Origin: Pollenia angustigena
Lineage: Eukaryota > Arthropoda > Insecta > Diptera > Polleniidae
Direction: 5' to 3'
NCBI GenBank assembly: GCA_930367215.1
Contig: OV884058.1
Coordinates: forward strand, 106,415,802-106,479,801
Length of the DNA stretch: 64,000 nucleotides
Made by a program: the position numbers and the translations under genes. The notes under the pieces are model-generated. The model did not search any database. It had not been told where the DNA came from and saw only the letters and a list, made by a program, of their open reading frames with translations. The number at the start of each line of letters is the position of its first letter. Positions within the stretch are counted from its first letter, which is position 1. Shown one piece after another: positions 31,045 to 41,835 of this stretch.

Positions 31045-31135
31045 AAAGGTGCCCTGGTAAGCTAGCTGGTAGTGAACTAGTCTATCAGTGCGGTATTTGC
31101 GGGTTCGATTCCCACCAGACACTCTGGAGTCCTGC
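31045..31135 (+). repeat. tRNA-related SINE fragment
   Basis: It contains a B-box-like GCGGGTTCGATTCCCAC downstream of TAAGCTAGCTGGTAGTGAAC, so it resembles a tRNA-derived pol III promoter. The same GAACTAGTCTA.CAGTGCGG...GCGGGTT block recurs inverted at 37441-37500. I do not see a clean tRNA cloverleaf, so a SINE head is more likely than a gene. Confidence 0.6.
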
Positions 31136-31734
31136 AGACAAGCTTAGACTTTACGCCATTAGCTTAAGGGGGAAAAAATATTTGCGAGCAGCGTTTACAG
31201 TGCAGCATAAAAAGTTTAATTTTGATATAAATTATAACTTTTTTTTTTTATCAGTTATTAAATTAAAAGAAGGAAATCGTGTATAATGGTGGAGAAGGAA
31301 TAGTTAGTAATTAAAAAAAATACAAAATATTTTGGTGAACTCTTCATCCAAATTTTGATATTTCATTCAGGCTAAAGTTCATTGAATTTTATTTTCATTA
31401 AAATATTTTTGTTACGGGAATTTGCCCGAGCGGACAGTTTTCCCGAGATTGTAAACAACAAATACAAGTTTTGGTTAATTCAGTTTTTATTGCATTTGTA
31501 CCTATGTTGAAATTCCTAAGTAAATTATTGTTTTTTAAAAGTAAATACAAATTATTTAGTGAATAAAAATACATACTTTTAAGTATGAAAACAAAGCGCG
31601 ACAAATAGGTATTGTAGCTGTTTACAAGATATATTTTTAAAACAAATAAGGTTTTTACAATGTGAGTTAAATTTTAATTTCACTACCGATTACTTTGCTT
31701 CAACGATTGAACGACAGTGGCGCTAACAATTTGT
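31136..31734. other. gene-free AT-rich DNA
   Basis: No recognisable feature. Confidence 0.35.
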
Positions 31735-31965
31735 ATGTAGAAAGAAATTTAACAACATGAAATGAATTTAAATTTTTATTGATAATTTTTCATTCTTGAC
31801 TGAACTGGGAATCGAACCCAGGTTTTCAGGGACAGGTTGCCATAACATGTTTCGATTATAACCACACAATCGCTTTAGACGACGGCTGGCAGTCAATAGT
31901 CAAACATAAATCTTTAATCCAAATGGCATTTTAACTTTGGTAGATCGAAATTTGTTTTTTAATTG
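31735..31965 (-). repeat. tRNA-derived SINE, second family, copy 1
   Basis: The minus strand holds CCTGGGTTCGATTCCCAGTT, a good B box, preceded by ATTGTGTGGTTATAATCGAA. Similarity to 55020-55260 runs through both the tRNA-like part and the flanking body (ACAACATGAAAT..., AGTCAAACAT.AATCTTTAA). Confidence 0.7.
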
Positions 31966-32605
31966 TCTTACATGTTTTGGTGGACGTTATTTCTTTTGTT
32001 AACAAAACGTGTAATTCTAACTTAACCTCAAATAAATGAATTTTTTTATAAATATAAAAATCGCATAAGCTTTTGATCATTTTGACAGTGGACTGCCGTG
32101 TTTTTATTGATGACAAACAAGTGTTAATAAAAGAATTCTGAATTTATTTTTTGTTGTTTTACGTATCGCCTTTTATCGGTGTTTGATTTATATAATTTTA
32201 TTTCAGACAAAACAAGCTGAAGCTGTTTACAACTTTTCAGTGAAGCTGAATTAAATTTTTTGTAAAAATTTACGTTAAGGGGCACAAGGCTCACCAAAAT
32301 TAAAAGAAATTTAAAGCAAAACCAAATATGATTTTGTCTGCATGACTTATACGCCATTTTGTTAGGCCCCTGGCGTATTTTCATCGTGTCAAATTACAAA
32401 AAAATGAATCCGTTAGTTTTCGAGATTTTCCGTTTTTTTCCTTTTTGTTCTATGGTGGCAACCCTGAAAATTTCATTTATTACAAAAAGCAAAAACCCCA
32501 ACGTTCCTGTCCATGAAAAACTCTTAAATTCCAAATTTTTGCCATATTGGTCCAAAAGTTCGGCTGAAATTAATTTTGGCCTAAAACGTAGCTTAAAATA
32601 CACAG
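31966..32605. other. gene-free AT-rich DNA
   Basis: Nothing recognised, apart from short open frames without domains. Confidence 0.35.
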
Positions 32606-32670
32606 TGTGCAATCAGGGATGTTAGATGTGACGATTTACGTCATTTTGACGATTTTTTTTGATGAATTTA

Positions 32671-32812
32671 GTGCCGGTTCACACACGTCAAGTTTGACTC
32701 GTCAAGTCTTGAGTTTTTAGGAGAGAGGGGAAATGAAATGGCATTCTCTTTTCCCTTCTCTCCTAAAAACTCAAGACTTGACGAGTCAAACTTGACGTGT
32801 GTGAACCGGCAC
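32671..32812. mobile_element. 142-bp palindromic MITE (TTA duplication)
   Basis: The arms start GTGCCGGTTCACACACGTCA and are nearly perfect over about 70 bp. It is flanked by TTA at 32668-32670 and 32813-32815. It lies 57 bp from the end of its host hAT element, the same place as in 39067-39333. Confidence 0.9.
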
Positions 32813-32992
32813 TTACCAAAATGACGATTGACGATTTTTAATGTAGAGTCACTTAGGTTTCGACGATTTAATCCCGTCAATAAACTTATTTTAAACTTTA
32901 TTCTGGCATCAATTTTATAACACTTCAATCTGGCAAGTAAAGTTTTTTCTTAGTTTGTATATGTGTGTAGAGGCGAATATATAAGTATTTAT

Positions 32993-33775
32993 ACTAGTGG
33001 ACCCGACGAACTTCGCCTCGTCCCAATTTGAATCCTTCAGACAAACTTTAGAGTAATGCCAATCGAACGGGGAACATAATCCGCTTGAATTGGAATGGAA
33101 GGTCAGTTGGAATAATGGAAATTCGTGGGACAAGGACTTCCTCTCCTTTGAATTTGCCCTTGATGATTGTCGCCTAAATCACATTGTTCAATAGCTTTTT
33201 GACGGACAACCGCGTGCCGTTGCACATTTTTGGAGGATTGCTATTCCGCAACATGATTATGATCGATACCACCTTCAGCTGTAAATTATGCGGCGGAGTT
33301 CCTGGTACAGCAAGCGAGTTCAAAAATTCCGACGGGTAGCTGGTCGGTTCATTTTCGTCGGTCACGCAGTCAACAGATTTGTACGTATGCAGTTGTCCTG
33401 CGATTTGACTTTGAATAATTAAGTTAAAGCTATCGACGTCCTTATTCATCGCTGCTAGTATTGCCCGTTCACGAATCCAATCGAATCTCCTTGGACGATG
33501 TGAATTCACAAAAATTTTCAGGGAACGATATCAATCCATTCGAAACCTCACCAAGAATTTGGCCGTTGCCAAGCTCCAGCAGTTGTCCCGAGAATTAAGC
33601 AGCCGATGGGTCGTTCTGCAATGCGGCTCTCATGTTTGTGGTAAATTGCCTCCACAAAGACGACGATTACAGGCACGCGTTAAGTTCATCCGCAGCAGAA
33701 GATTTGGGGATGACAGGAAGTGTTTGACGAAAATCTCCGGAGAGCAATATCAAAGCCCCACCAAATCGTCTTAAG
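32993..33775 (-). mobile_element. Helitron 3' fragment
   Basis: On the minus strand a Pif1-helicase coding remnant is followed by GGCGAAGTTCGTCGGGTC and a CTAG end before T at about 32993. That fits Helitron ends, which close in CTRR and insert between A and T. The 5' part is missing. It sits inside hAT element 32614-33972. Confidence 0.75.
33025..33765 (-). pseudogene. Pif1-like helicase remnant of a Helitron
   Basis: Read on the minus strand from about 33765, GGALILLSGDFRQTLPVI matches the Pif1 helicase region with the SGDFRQ motif. After shifts, the open frame 33509-33174 gives RERAILAAMNKDVDSFN, YKSVDCVTDENEPTSYPSEF, LNSLAVPGTPPHNLQLKV and IMLRNSNPPKMCNGTRL. These phrases are typical of the C-terminal helicase domain of Helitron Rep/Hel proteins. 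The tail RISIIPTDLPFQFKR and FPVRLALL follows, and then the final helicase motif is lost. The Walker A region and the Rep nuclease are absent. Frameshifts and a stop make it inactive. Confidence 0.88.
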
Positions 33776-33980
33776 TATTAAAAATTCTATATTTTTTGGT
33801 TTTGTATAATTTAATACTTAATTATTTTTTTATGTTTTAATAGACTAATTAATCCGTGTTGATAAAAAAATGATTTTTATATGACGATTTTTTGACGGTT
33901 TTTTTCAGAACTAATGACGATTTTTTTTTTCAAATTTTGACGATAATTCGAAAAAAACATCTAACATCACTGTGTGCAAT

Positions 33981-35100
33981 GCAGCAATGGCAACACCATT
34001 ATGTAGGCGTTAACACGGTAAAACACCAAATACAGCACATTGTACAATTACAGAACCGTAACAGGAAAAGTTTACAAATCTGAAGCAAATATCAATATAA
34101 ATCATCTGTCAAAAAGCCTGCTAAAGCTAAAAGTAAGCGTGGAATGGCAAGTTCCAAGGAACATATAAATGTCGTAATTTCTGGAGAAAAATAATAGCAG
34201 AACTTTGGAATTTAGTACAAATTGTTTAGTTATCAATGCATGAGATATTTAAAAAATCATGTTACTAATAATATTGTAAAGGGGCAGCGAAGCGAACCGG
34301 GTTAAGCCAGTGTGATAAAATGGAGCTGAACTTGAAGGCTTTTCAACTATAATTAATAAATATTTAAAGATTTCTCAAAATTCCTTAAGTTACTTTAAAA
34401 ATGCCAAATTTCCTTATATGTCCTGAATATTTTCATTAAATTACTCGGAGCTTATTACATTTTTTTTTTCTTAATTAAAACATTTTTTTGTTGTTATCTT
34501 TACAAAAAACACTTGAAATTGCAGAATTTCCCACAACATTTGCCAGCGTTTTTTGTTTGTTTTTACCTTGACTACTCCTTGTATACATTAACCAAACAAT
34601 GTGGTCGGCCATAAAATTGATACATTCTGACCTACTCCCAAGCAAATCAAGACCACAATAAATGAATGAAAAAACACGCCAATAAAGAAACCAATTACCA
34701 AAAAAGGTAATCAATTTTAAAACCAAATAAAATCGAACTAAATTTATAAAATGCAAAAAAAAAATCAATGGCTTACAAATAAATGTTAAAAAAATTTGTG
34801 GCAAGACTTTCTCTCGCCACACGCAATATTCCGTATAAAGAGAGTTAACAAAAAAAATTTCAAGGAGTTTCTACAAGACCAAAGAATTTTATGGTTTAGG
34901 CCAAATGAATTTAGCAAAATAAAAATTAAACAAGTTGCTTAAAATTTTTTTTAAAAGTTTTTTTTAAAGGGTGTTTTTTAGACCGATAGAACTTAGCTGA
35001 ATCAATATTACAAAAGAATATGTTTAAAAACATATCCAGTGAAAAACAATTAACCTTGATATGCTTAAATCCATAATTGACAAGAATATCTAACGTCTTT
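33981..35100. other. gene-free AT-rich DNA
   Basis: No recognised gene. A hydrophobic minus-strand open frame at 34475-34822 (115 codons) has no domain I know, and its composition is what AT-rich DNA gives by chance. Confidence 0.35.
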
Positions 35101-35292
35101 GAAGATAAATATGAAAAGTAAAATTAATTTTTTAAAAATATAGCATGCGATAAAAAATATATTAAAAAATATTGCATACGATAACAAAAATATGAAAAAG
35201 AAAATACGACTATTAACACAAGTTTTAAAGTTTTTATGAAAAATCAATAATTTTTATTTTATATTAAAAACTGATTTGATATTTTATTAGTC

Positions 35293-35741
35293 TTTTTATA
35301 CCCACACCACAATAGTGGAGAGGGTATTATGCATTTGTGCTGATGTGTGTAACGCCTTAAAATATTAAAGTATACCGATCGACTCAGAATCACTTTCTGA
35401 GTCGAACTAACGATGTCCATCCGGCTGGCTGGCAGGCTGGCTGTCCATGTAACATTGTGCGCAAAGTACACGTCGCAATAATGAAGATAATTTGATAAAA
35501 TTTGGGACATAGGTTTTTATTGGCACAAGGACCAAGCCTATTGAAAATGGGCCAAATCGTAGGACCACGAGGGAAGATAAAGGGAAATTTCTTCCTCTCA
35601 GAAACTATCAAACCGATTTTAATGAAGTTTATAAACATAGATAAATCCATATTTATATGGATATATAAACATGTTGTGTTTTTAATACTGTGGTGTATCG
35701 TATCATATGGTCGGGCTTGACCGACTATACTTTCTTACTTG
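35293..35741 (+). repeat. TATACCC dispersed repeat, near-complete copy
   Basis: It starts TTTTTATACCCACACCACAA, then has a GATCGACTCAGAATC/GACTCAG palindrome, GATGTCCATCCGGCTGGCTG and a GGTCGGGCTTGACCGAC hairpin before CTTACTTGTT. It matches 61793-62262 and the inverted 8271-9426 copy over its length. DINE-1-like class is a guess from memory. Confidence 0.8.
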
Positions 35742-35764
35742 TTATATTAAAATTTATGATTTTT

Positions 35765-36020
35765 GAAAAAATATGACTTAGACTGAAATTCTTATAAATG
35801 AGTTGCGTGAGGGATATGGCCATTGTGTCCAGATCCTTCCATCTCAGGGCATCAAACCCTTTACAATATGACTATGGACAAGGCTACCATAATAGCACTA
35901 TATCCCAATTGTATCTATACATTTTTGAAAATTTGACTTCGAGTGAAATTCTTATGGAAGTGCTCTGTGAGGATTAGTCACTGTGCCCAAATCCTTCCAT
36001 CTCAGAGAATCAAACCTAAT
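35765..36020. repeat. two-copy tandem duplication, about 165 bp
   Basis: The block GACTT.GA.TGAAATTCTTAT...CCAAATCCTTCCATCTCAG appears at 35773 and again at about 35936 with substitutions. Confidence 0.7.
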
Positions 36021-36200
36021 AAAAAATTAGTAACGTGTAAATAGTCGTATTTTATTTATTTTTTTTATCGCATGCGATATTTTTTTAATATATTTTTTAT
36101 CGCATGCAATTTTTAAAAAAATACTTCATTACAATCACATAATGTGGGTATTCAAACAGAATGATTGAAATAATTTTTAATTTTCTTTTTGGAAAATTTG

Positions 36201-36410
36201 TTTTTCTATCCACACCACCAAAGGTAGAATGTTTATTATTCGTTTATGCTGAACAAAACTGGTGCTTATTATAAATTATACAAAATTCTTTCTGGAATTT
36301 AAGTTTGTGCAAATATTGCAAATAGTGAGAATCGGACCATAATTCCACATAGCCCTCATACAAAACTCTCTCAGGTATAAAGTTTTGTACCGTCTAATAA
36401 TGTTGTTATT
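36201..36410 (+). repeat. TATACCC repeat remnant
   Basis: CTATCCACACCACCAAAGGTAGAATG...TTTATGCTG is a diverged start of the TATACCC family. GAGAATCGGACCATAATTCC is one of its usual inner phrases. Confidence 0.55.
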
Positions 36411-36415
36411 TAGAT

Positions 36416-36566
36416 CAGTGTTGCCACTTTGTGGGTAATTACCCGAGCGTGGGTAATTTCTCTTAGGTGTAACTCAGGTGTAATTTGAAATTTTTACTTC
36501 AGATGCCCAAATAAAATCAAGATTCCATTCCAGTGATGACATTGATTTCTTTTTAAATATTGTTGA
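36416..36566 (+). mobile_element. hAT family 5' end fragment, copy 3
   Basis: It starts CAGTGTTGCCACTTTGTGGG and follows copies 1 and 2 to about 36566 (TAAATATTGTTG), with a small deletion near 36445. No 3' end is present. Confidence 0.85.
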
Positions 36567-37370
36567 TAATATATTTTCAACCCCACTTTTTTTTATCACG
36601 TCTATGATTTGTTTCTAACATATGTACCTACTCGCTATCTCCAATTATTGAGGCCGCTCCCATACAAAATTTCGATATAGACTAGAAGTCCACCCTAGGG
36701 GAATAAAATGTGTGACCGACCTCCATAAGTCTTTCGTCCCAAAACATACTTGGCCTTTATCTCCACCCCTTAGGAGGGGTCCCATATAAGTATGGCATTT
36801 TATGAAACTCTTAAATTTAACTTGTTTTGTTTGGAACTTAGTTTTCTACATGTAGTTTTCTACATGTAGATTTGAATAGATTTGAAATGAAGCAATTTTC
36901 CAATTTTTTTATGAATTTTTAAAAAAACAAAAAGTTATTTTTCGTTTCTAAAACGAGTTAAAGTTAATGCAGAATTTCGGTTTTTCTAGTTTATTCAATA
37001 AACTAAACCGTTTTTAAGGTATACAGCTTAATGTGGAGAATGCTCCTCCATTTTCGAAATAACGGTACAAGTGCTAAGCTAAAAAAAGGTTAGCACCGCA
37101 GGATTTAGCGTACCCGAATTAGGTTAAAACGCCTGGTGCCCCGCTTGTCACAAAAAAAGTGTAAATTTCTAGCACAATAATTTTTTTAACTGGAAAACAC
37201 AAAGGTTGTCACCTTTCCAAATTAATACACAACACCCGACAATATATGGGCAGGATTGGAGAAGTGGGCGTGGCACAAAATAGTTTTACTTATATCGAAA
37301 GAAAGGTATGAGAAAAACTTTCGAATTTTGGTTCACGCCCTGGTCACAGAATAACAGTCTAGCTACGCTT
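36567..37370. other. gene-free DNA with weak repeat remnants
   Basis: Phrases such as GAGGCCGCTCCCATACAAAA (36650) and GTCCCATATAAG (36780) recall the inner part of TATACCC repeats. The rest is unrecognised. Confidence 0.4.
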
Positions 37371-37500
37371 ATGAACTTAACTAACCGGGCAATAGTAACT
37401 TAGACAGTCAATCAGCCAATTGATGTTTAACAAACTTAAGAGTCTGGCGGGAATTAAACCCGCAACCTTCGCACTGCTAGACTAGTTTGCTAAAAACTTG
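37371..37500 (-). repeat. tRNA-related SINE fragment, inverted
   Basis: The minus strand reads ACTAGTCTAGCAGTGCG...TTGCGGGTTTAATTCCC. It matches the tRNA-like block at 31045-31135, with a B box changed to GGGTTTAATTCCC. Confidence 0.55.
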
Positions 37501-39060
37501 CCTATTGATCTTTCGAAATGACATATTTTTGATTAATTTATAGTTTTTGGTACTGTTTGTTCAATTGTTAAATTTCAAGTTCTATGGGGTTCAAGAAAAC
37601 ACCCTTTATTTTAAAACATTTTTTGCCCATATTTTTTGCAAGAAAAGATAAAACTAGCAGACATTTTTATACTTGAAAAAAAAGTGCAAATATGCCATAG
37701 CAACTTTTCCATTTGCAGCCTAAAGGTGCGTTAATTGCAGTAGTTTGATAGACCAACAATTTGTTGAAACATATTTCGACTGCTTTTATTTGTTTCTAGT
37801 TTTTGATTTTTTTTTGCAGCAACCAGTTGTTAAATATTTTAGTTTTAAGCCTTAATAACTATTGGCCATGTGTAGGCGTTTTTATTCTTTTTTTCTTTAT
37901 TTTTGATTTTTCAATTTAACGGCTCTTTTTTCAGCATGTGACATTTCGGTGGGTAGAGTTTGTGGTATAAAAAGGCAGTCGTCTGTCTGGTTGGGGTCTC
38001 AAAGTGTCATTTACTTTCAGCCATGCAATAGATATTTAAATGACAAGTGTTAGAAAAACTATAGTAGGATGCAAATATTTGGTTTTTTTTAATTTCTTAT
38101 AAATAAAGTGATTAAAATTGTATATTACCAGACAAATAAAACCGAAAGACATTTTGTAAGAATTTATGTTTAAAAAGATTGGAAGGAAAAAAATGTTTAT
38201 AACAATTGACAAGTTAAATATTTTATTAAATAAAAAAAAAAAAGGAAATTGACTTATTTCAGTTGTTTTTTAAGTTTAATCAAGAAAACAAGACTGAGTT
38301 TTTTTTAAGAGATTCCAGCAATCAGTAAGTCTTTTTAAGGTTCTCAGAAAAGTTTTTGGCAACTTCATTTGCTTTCTATATAAATTTTACTTTTCACAAA
38401 GTTCATCAAAATTAAAGTTTCATCCAAATTTTAATTCTTATTTTAAAAGATATAAATTCTAACAGTTAGTCTGCGGTTTATTGAACGGTTCATTATTTAA
38501 TTGAAATTTTTGATTTTGATTTTTTTGTTGAATATATAATTTATACAGAGAGTCGTGAACGCTTCATTCGTTGATGGTTTGACGAAAGATAAACAAAGTG
38601 TTGTTTTTGTACTCTGAAAAGAATCATTTAAAGCATTTTTTTAAGGCTTGCATATTACAATCGAACCTAAACAAAACTGGCACGCGTTTTCTAGTTTTCA
38701 AAATATGTATGTCATGCCCATAAGCATAATAAGCATACCTAAATAGAGCGGCGTCAACTCCTTGCAATTGGAAACCCCGATTTCGACTGCTCATTTAATA
38801 GTAAAGTTGACCGCTATTAATTAATAATGGCAATTTAGCTTTTTTTGGTCAATCTAGCGTTCTTATCTCTATTTTTATTTATAATTTGTAGGTTTTATCA
38901 AAGAAGAAAGTTATCACTACTGTTTGTGGCACAACGTTGACGCTATTGCATATCAGCGTTAACGCTAAGCGAAAGAAAAAGTTTCGTCTTCTGCTCTTGT
39001 AAAGGTACGGCTGTTAAACATTCTAAGATTAAAAAACGAACGTGTTAGAAAATGTAATGT
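37501..39060. other. gene-free AT-rich DNA
   Basis: No recognisable gene or repeat. Confidence 0.35.
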
Positions 39061-39066
39061 TTTGTT

Positions 39067-39333
39067 CAGACTTTGGAGACTGGAAAAAATCGTCACTTTT
39101 TAGAAAAATATCAGCAAATCGGCACTTTGCTAAGAGCCGGTTCACACGCGTCAAGTTTGACTCGTCAAGTCTCGAGTTTCTAGGAGAGAAGGGAAAATAA
39201 ATGGCATTCTATTTTCCCTTCTCTCCTACAAGCTCAAGACTTGACGAGTCAAACTTGACGTGTGTAAAACAGCTCTAATTTTGGAACAATGAATCGTCAA
39301 AATGACGATAAATCGTCAAATCTGGCAGCCCTG
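39067..39333. mobile_element. short hAT MITE carrying the palindromic MITE
   Basis: On the minus strand it begins CAGGGCTGCCAGATTTGACG, then ATCGTCATTTTGACGATT, closely following the end of 32614-33972. The other end (CAGACTTTGGAGACTGG then AAAATCGTCAC) is diverged. It carries 39134-39275. No duplication is visible. Confidence 0.7.
39134..39275. mobile_element. 142-bp palindromic MITE (TAA duplication)
   Basis: The arms GAGCCGGTTCACACGCGTCA... are nearly identical to those of 32671-32812 and flanked by TAA (39131-39133 and 39276-39278). The right end has decayed to GTAAAACAGCTC. Confidence 0.88.
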
Positions 39334-39895
39334 AACACAACCCTTAATACCGTTCGTAACTATTTTCAAGAGAGAGCCGAACATTATATATTGGTCTGTT
39401 CTTCGTTAAAAACAGAACAATTGTAGTGATACTGTAGAGTCTACAGTGTAGACAAACATTATATATTAATCTTCTATAATGTTTCTTTTTTACATTGAAA
39501 TTAAATGAATCAACAAAAAATTAGCAATTTAGCAACGACCACAGCACGAACAGCAGGTGTGTATTGTGTATATGTTTTGTTTGTGTAAAATTATTTTGCT
39601 GGCTTTTTGTTTTTTTTTTCGTAAGTGTATTTTGTTTTTGTAAAAAATTGTTGGTTTTTTTACCAGCCAAAAGGGACGAACATTAATGAGCCGAACCGAA
39701 CACAATGAAGTTTGTGGTTTTTTGAAAAAACCAGAACGGAATTAAATGTTCTCATATTTTGTTGAGTTTGATAAAAGCAGAATTATTTTTGTGTTCGAAA
39801 TATGACTAACAGGGAAACGTTATTTTTTTAATGATTTTCTACACAAACACTATTAGCGTTTGTGTTTTCCACAAATCAACCGAGCCGAACACTAA
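39334..39895. other. gene-free AT-rich DNA
   Basis: A short ACATTATATATT direct repeat at about 39384 and 39458. Nothing else recognised. Confidence 0.35.
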
Positions 39896-39903
39896 GGTGC
39901 GAT

Positions 39904-40241
39904 CAAGAATGATACAAATAAAGATTACGACATCAGGTAGATATAAAAAGTTTTTACTGCGCATGTAGGAACTGTGACGTCACACAACCTTCGTTCTCAT
40001 TGGCTAATAATTTGTAACTTTCAAACTGTTATGTTTATGACAGTGGAACAATCTATTATTTTTCTATTTAAATTATTTGAAAACTGACAATTTTTTATAA
40101 GAAGTTCCTTTTTTCTTCATAATTTTATTTTTAACTTACATAAATATGTATTAGCTATAGTTAAAAACATAGACATTTAATTAAAAGGACGCAACACGGT
40201 AAAACATGCGCAAGGCGTAATCTTTATTTCTATCATTCTTG
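39904..40241. mobile_element. hAT-type MITE with CAAGAATGATA ends
   Basis: The 26-bp inverted ends (CAAGAATGATACAAATAAAG... and its inverse, one mismatch) are flanked by a perfect 8-bp duplication GGTGCGAT at 39896-39903 and 40242-40249. The interior is non-coding. Confidence 0.9.
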
Positions 40242-40380
40242 GGTGCGATATTTAGTGTTTATATGTGAACACTGACTTAAATATATTTTTCAGTATTGAA
40301 TTAACCATTTACTGGTACTTGCAGTACCAAATTGACTTCAAATTTTAAAAAAGGCTAATTTGTCTCTTTTACTTTTCTAA

Positions 40381-40916
40381 GAGCCACTTTTTGGGTTTGA
40401 GATTAAAGTTAATTTAATTCTATAAATAGCTAATCTGAGAATTAAGTTAATCTAGTATCAATTGAATTAGATATTTTTGGGTGGTGATTTAAACCATGTA
40501 GCGCTACCATACTGAGCACAAATAAAAGGCAACATTTTTTTGCAAATGTCAATATTTTATCAAGAAATATGGATGTTTTCAAAGAAGAAGAAGAAAATGC
40601 GCGAAATTTAATATTGTTTACAAGGTAGAAATTTTTTGTGTTTAAAGAAAAAATATATTAAAGAAAAAAAATATAGAATGAAAAAATTATATAAAAGTGC
40701 TAAGCAATAAATCATGTTTTAAAATGTATTTTTTGTTTAAAATTTTGCAAAAGTTCTTTACGTTAAACATGTGTATGTTAACAGTGTAAGTTAAGGTTTA
40801 AACCACCACCGTTGGCCGCTTAAACTAACAAAAAAAGGTAAAAAAATACAACTCAAAAAGTAAATACGGAGATTAAAGTTTATTTTATCGCTAATCTCTA
40901 ACCCAAAAAGTGGCTC
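40381..40916. mobile_element. TAA-flanked element with GAGCCACTTTTTGGG ends
   Basis: Terminal inverted repeats of about 25 bp with one mismatch, flanked by TAA (40378-40380 and 40917-40919), suggest PIF/Harbinger. A second inverted pair GGTGGTGATTTAAACC (40480-40495) and GGTTTAAACCACCACC (40795-40810) inside may mark a nested element. Confidence 0.85.
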
Positions 40917-40919
40917 TAA

Positions 40920-41835
40920 GTATATTTGAAACTGTTTAACATACTTGGGAGTTCTCGAGGGCGTTTAAAGCCTGTTTCTGCGTTTTAATTATATTAAGGA
41001 TTTGGTTTAGAGTACCTATAATTCGTCTTCTACCTTATTTTTCTTTAATTAAAATTGAAAATTACACTTGTTTGTATTAAATTTCTTATATTCTTTTTGT
41101 TTTTTCTTAAAGTATTTATATTTACATAGTTGGCCCCAAAGAAGAATAATCCATGTTGCAACTTAAGACTATCTGCTGCTTTTTTTGTACTATTTCTGCA
41201 ATCATCACCGTGTTCAGTGATGAATTGGAGCCAGTCTACATTTTAAAAATATATTTATTTGTATTTTAGTTTTTGTTGTTTTAGTTTAAGGAAGTAAAAA
41301 CAAGAGTTTATTTTCGTTGTTGTTATTGTTGTTAAATTTTTATTTCTACACATATTACAACAACAACAACCAACACACTTGATGCAATACAATTTATATG
41401 CAACACACTTGAAAAAGTTTGTGTGTGGCAGAATGTGTGATGTGGTGCTACAAGATTTACAGATTCTTTTCAAATCTTTCGGGGTGAGAGTGTGTGTCAG
41501 TGACGAAAGTGTTGATAGCTACAACAACAGCATTTATGTAGCAACATATGTTGCATGATACGATGATACTAAAAGTATCTGTGAATATGCAATATTAGGA
41601 ATAACACAGTGTATTTATGAAATGATTTCATTCGTATCTCTGGTTAAACAATCTGGTTAAAAAAGAAAATTAACACATTTTTTAAGTAGGGGGAACAAAT
41701 TTGTTTCTTGTTGCTTTTTTTATGAATTGAAATATAAAAAACTGTAAAAAAATCTAAAAGATTAAGTCATACAGCCCCCACATTTTTGTTTGTTCCTGAA
41801 ATATTTTCTGTATCATTTAACAGCTTTTTATATAT
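40920..41835. other. gene-free DNA with CAA-rich stretch
   Basis: Includes an ACAACAACAACAACC run near 41357-41371. It shows no repeat match in the window and no coding signal. Confidence 0.4.

Larger units (their letters stand above)
32614..33972. mobile_element. hAT-type element with MITE and Helitron inserts
   Basis: The ends CAGGGATGTTAGATGT and ACATCTAACATCACTG are inverted repeats with one mismatch. A perfect 8-bp duplication TGTGCAAT flanks it (32606-32613 and 33973-33980). Subterminal TGACGATTT repeats occur at both ends. Most of the inside is foreign: a palindromic MITE at 32671-32812 and a Helitron piece at 32993-33775. A short relative is at 39067-39333. Confidence 0.9.
35118..36122. 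mobile_element. 1-kb foldback element with GCATGCGATA arms
   Basis: About 85-bp imperfect inverted arms (35118-35215 and 36040-36122) share GCATGCGATAAAAAATATAT and AATACGACTATT. Between them lie a TATACCC repeat (35293-35741) and a two-copy tandem duplication (35765-36020). Target duplication is not resolved. Confidence 0.6.

Noticed and set aside
31060..31130. Functional tRNA gene
   Set aside because: Good B box but no convincing acceptor, D and anticodon stems, and a related inverted copy exists at 37.4 kb; a SINE head fits better.
34475..34822. 115-codon minus-strand hydrophobic frame
   Set aside because: No domain recognised; Phe/Leu/Ile content is what AT-rich DNA yields by chance.
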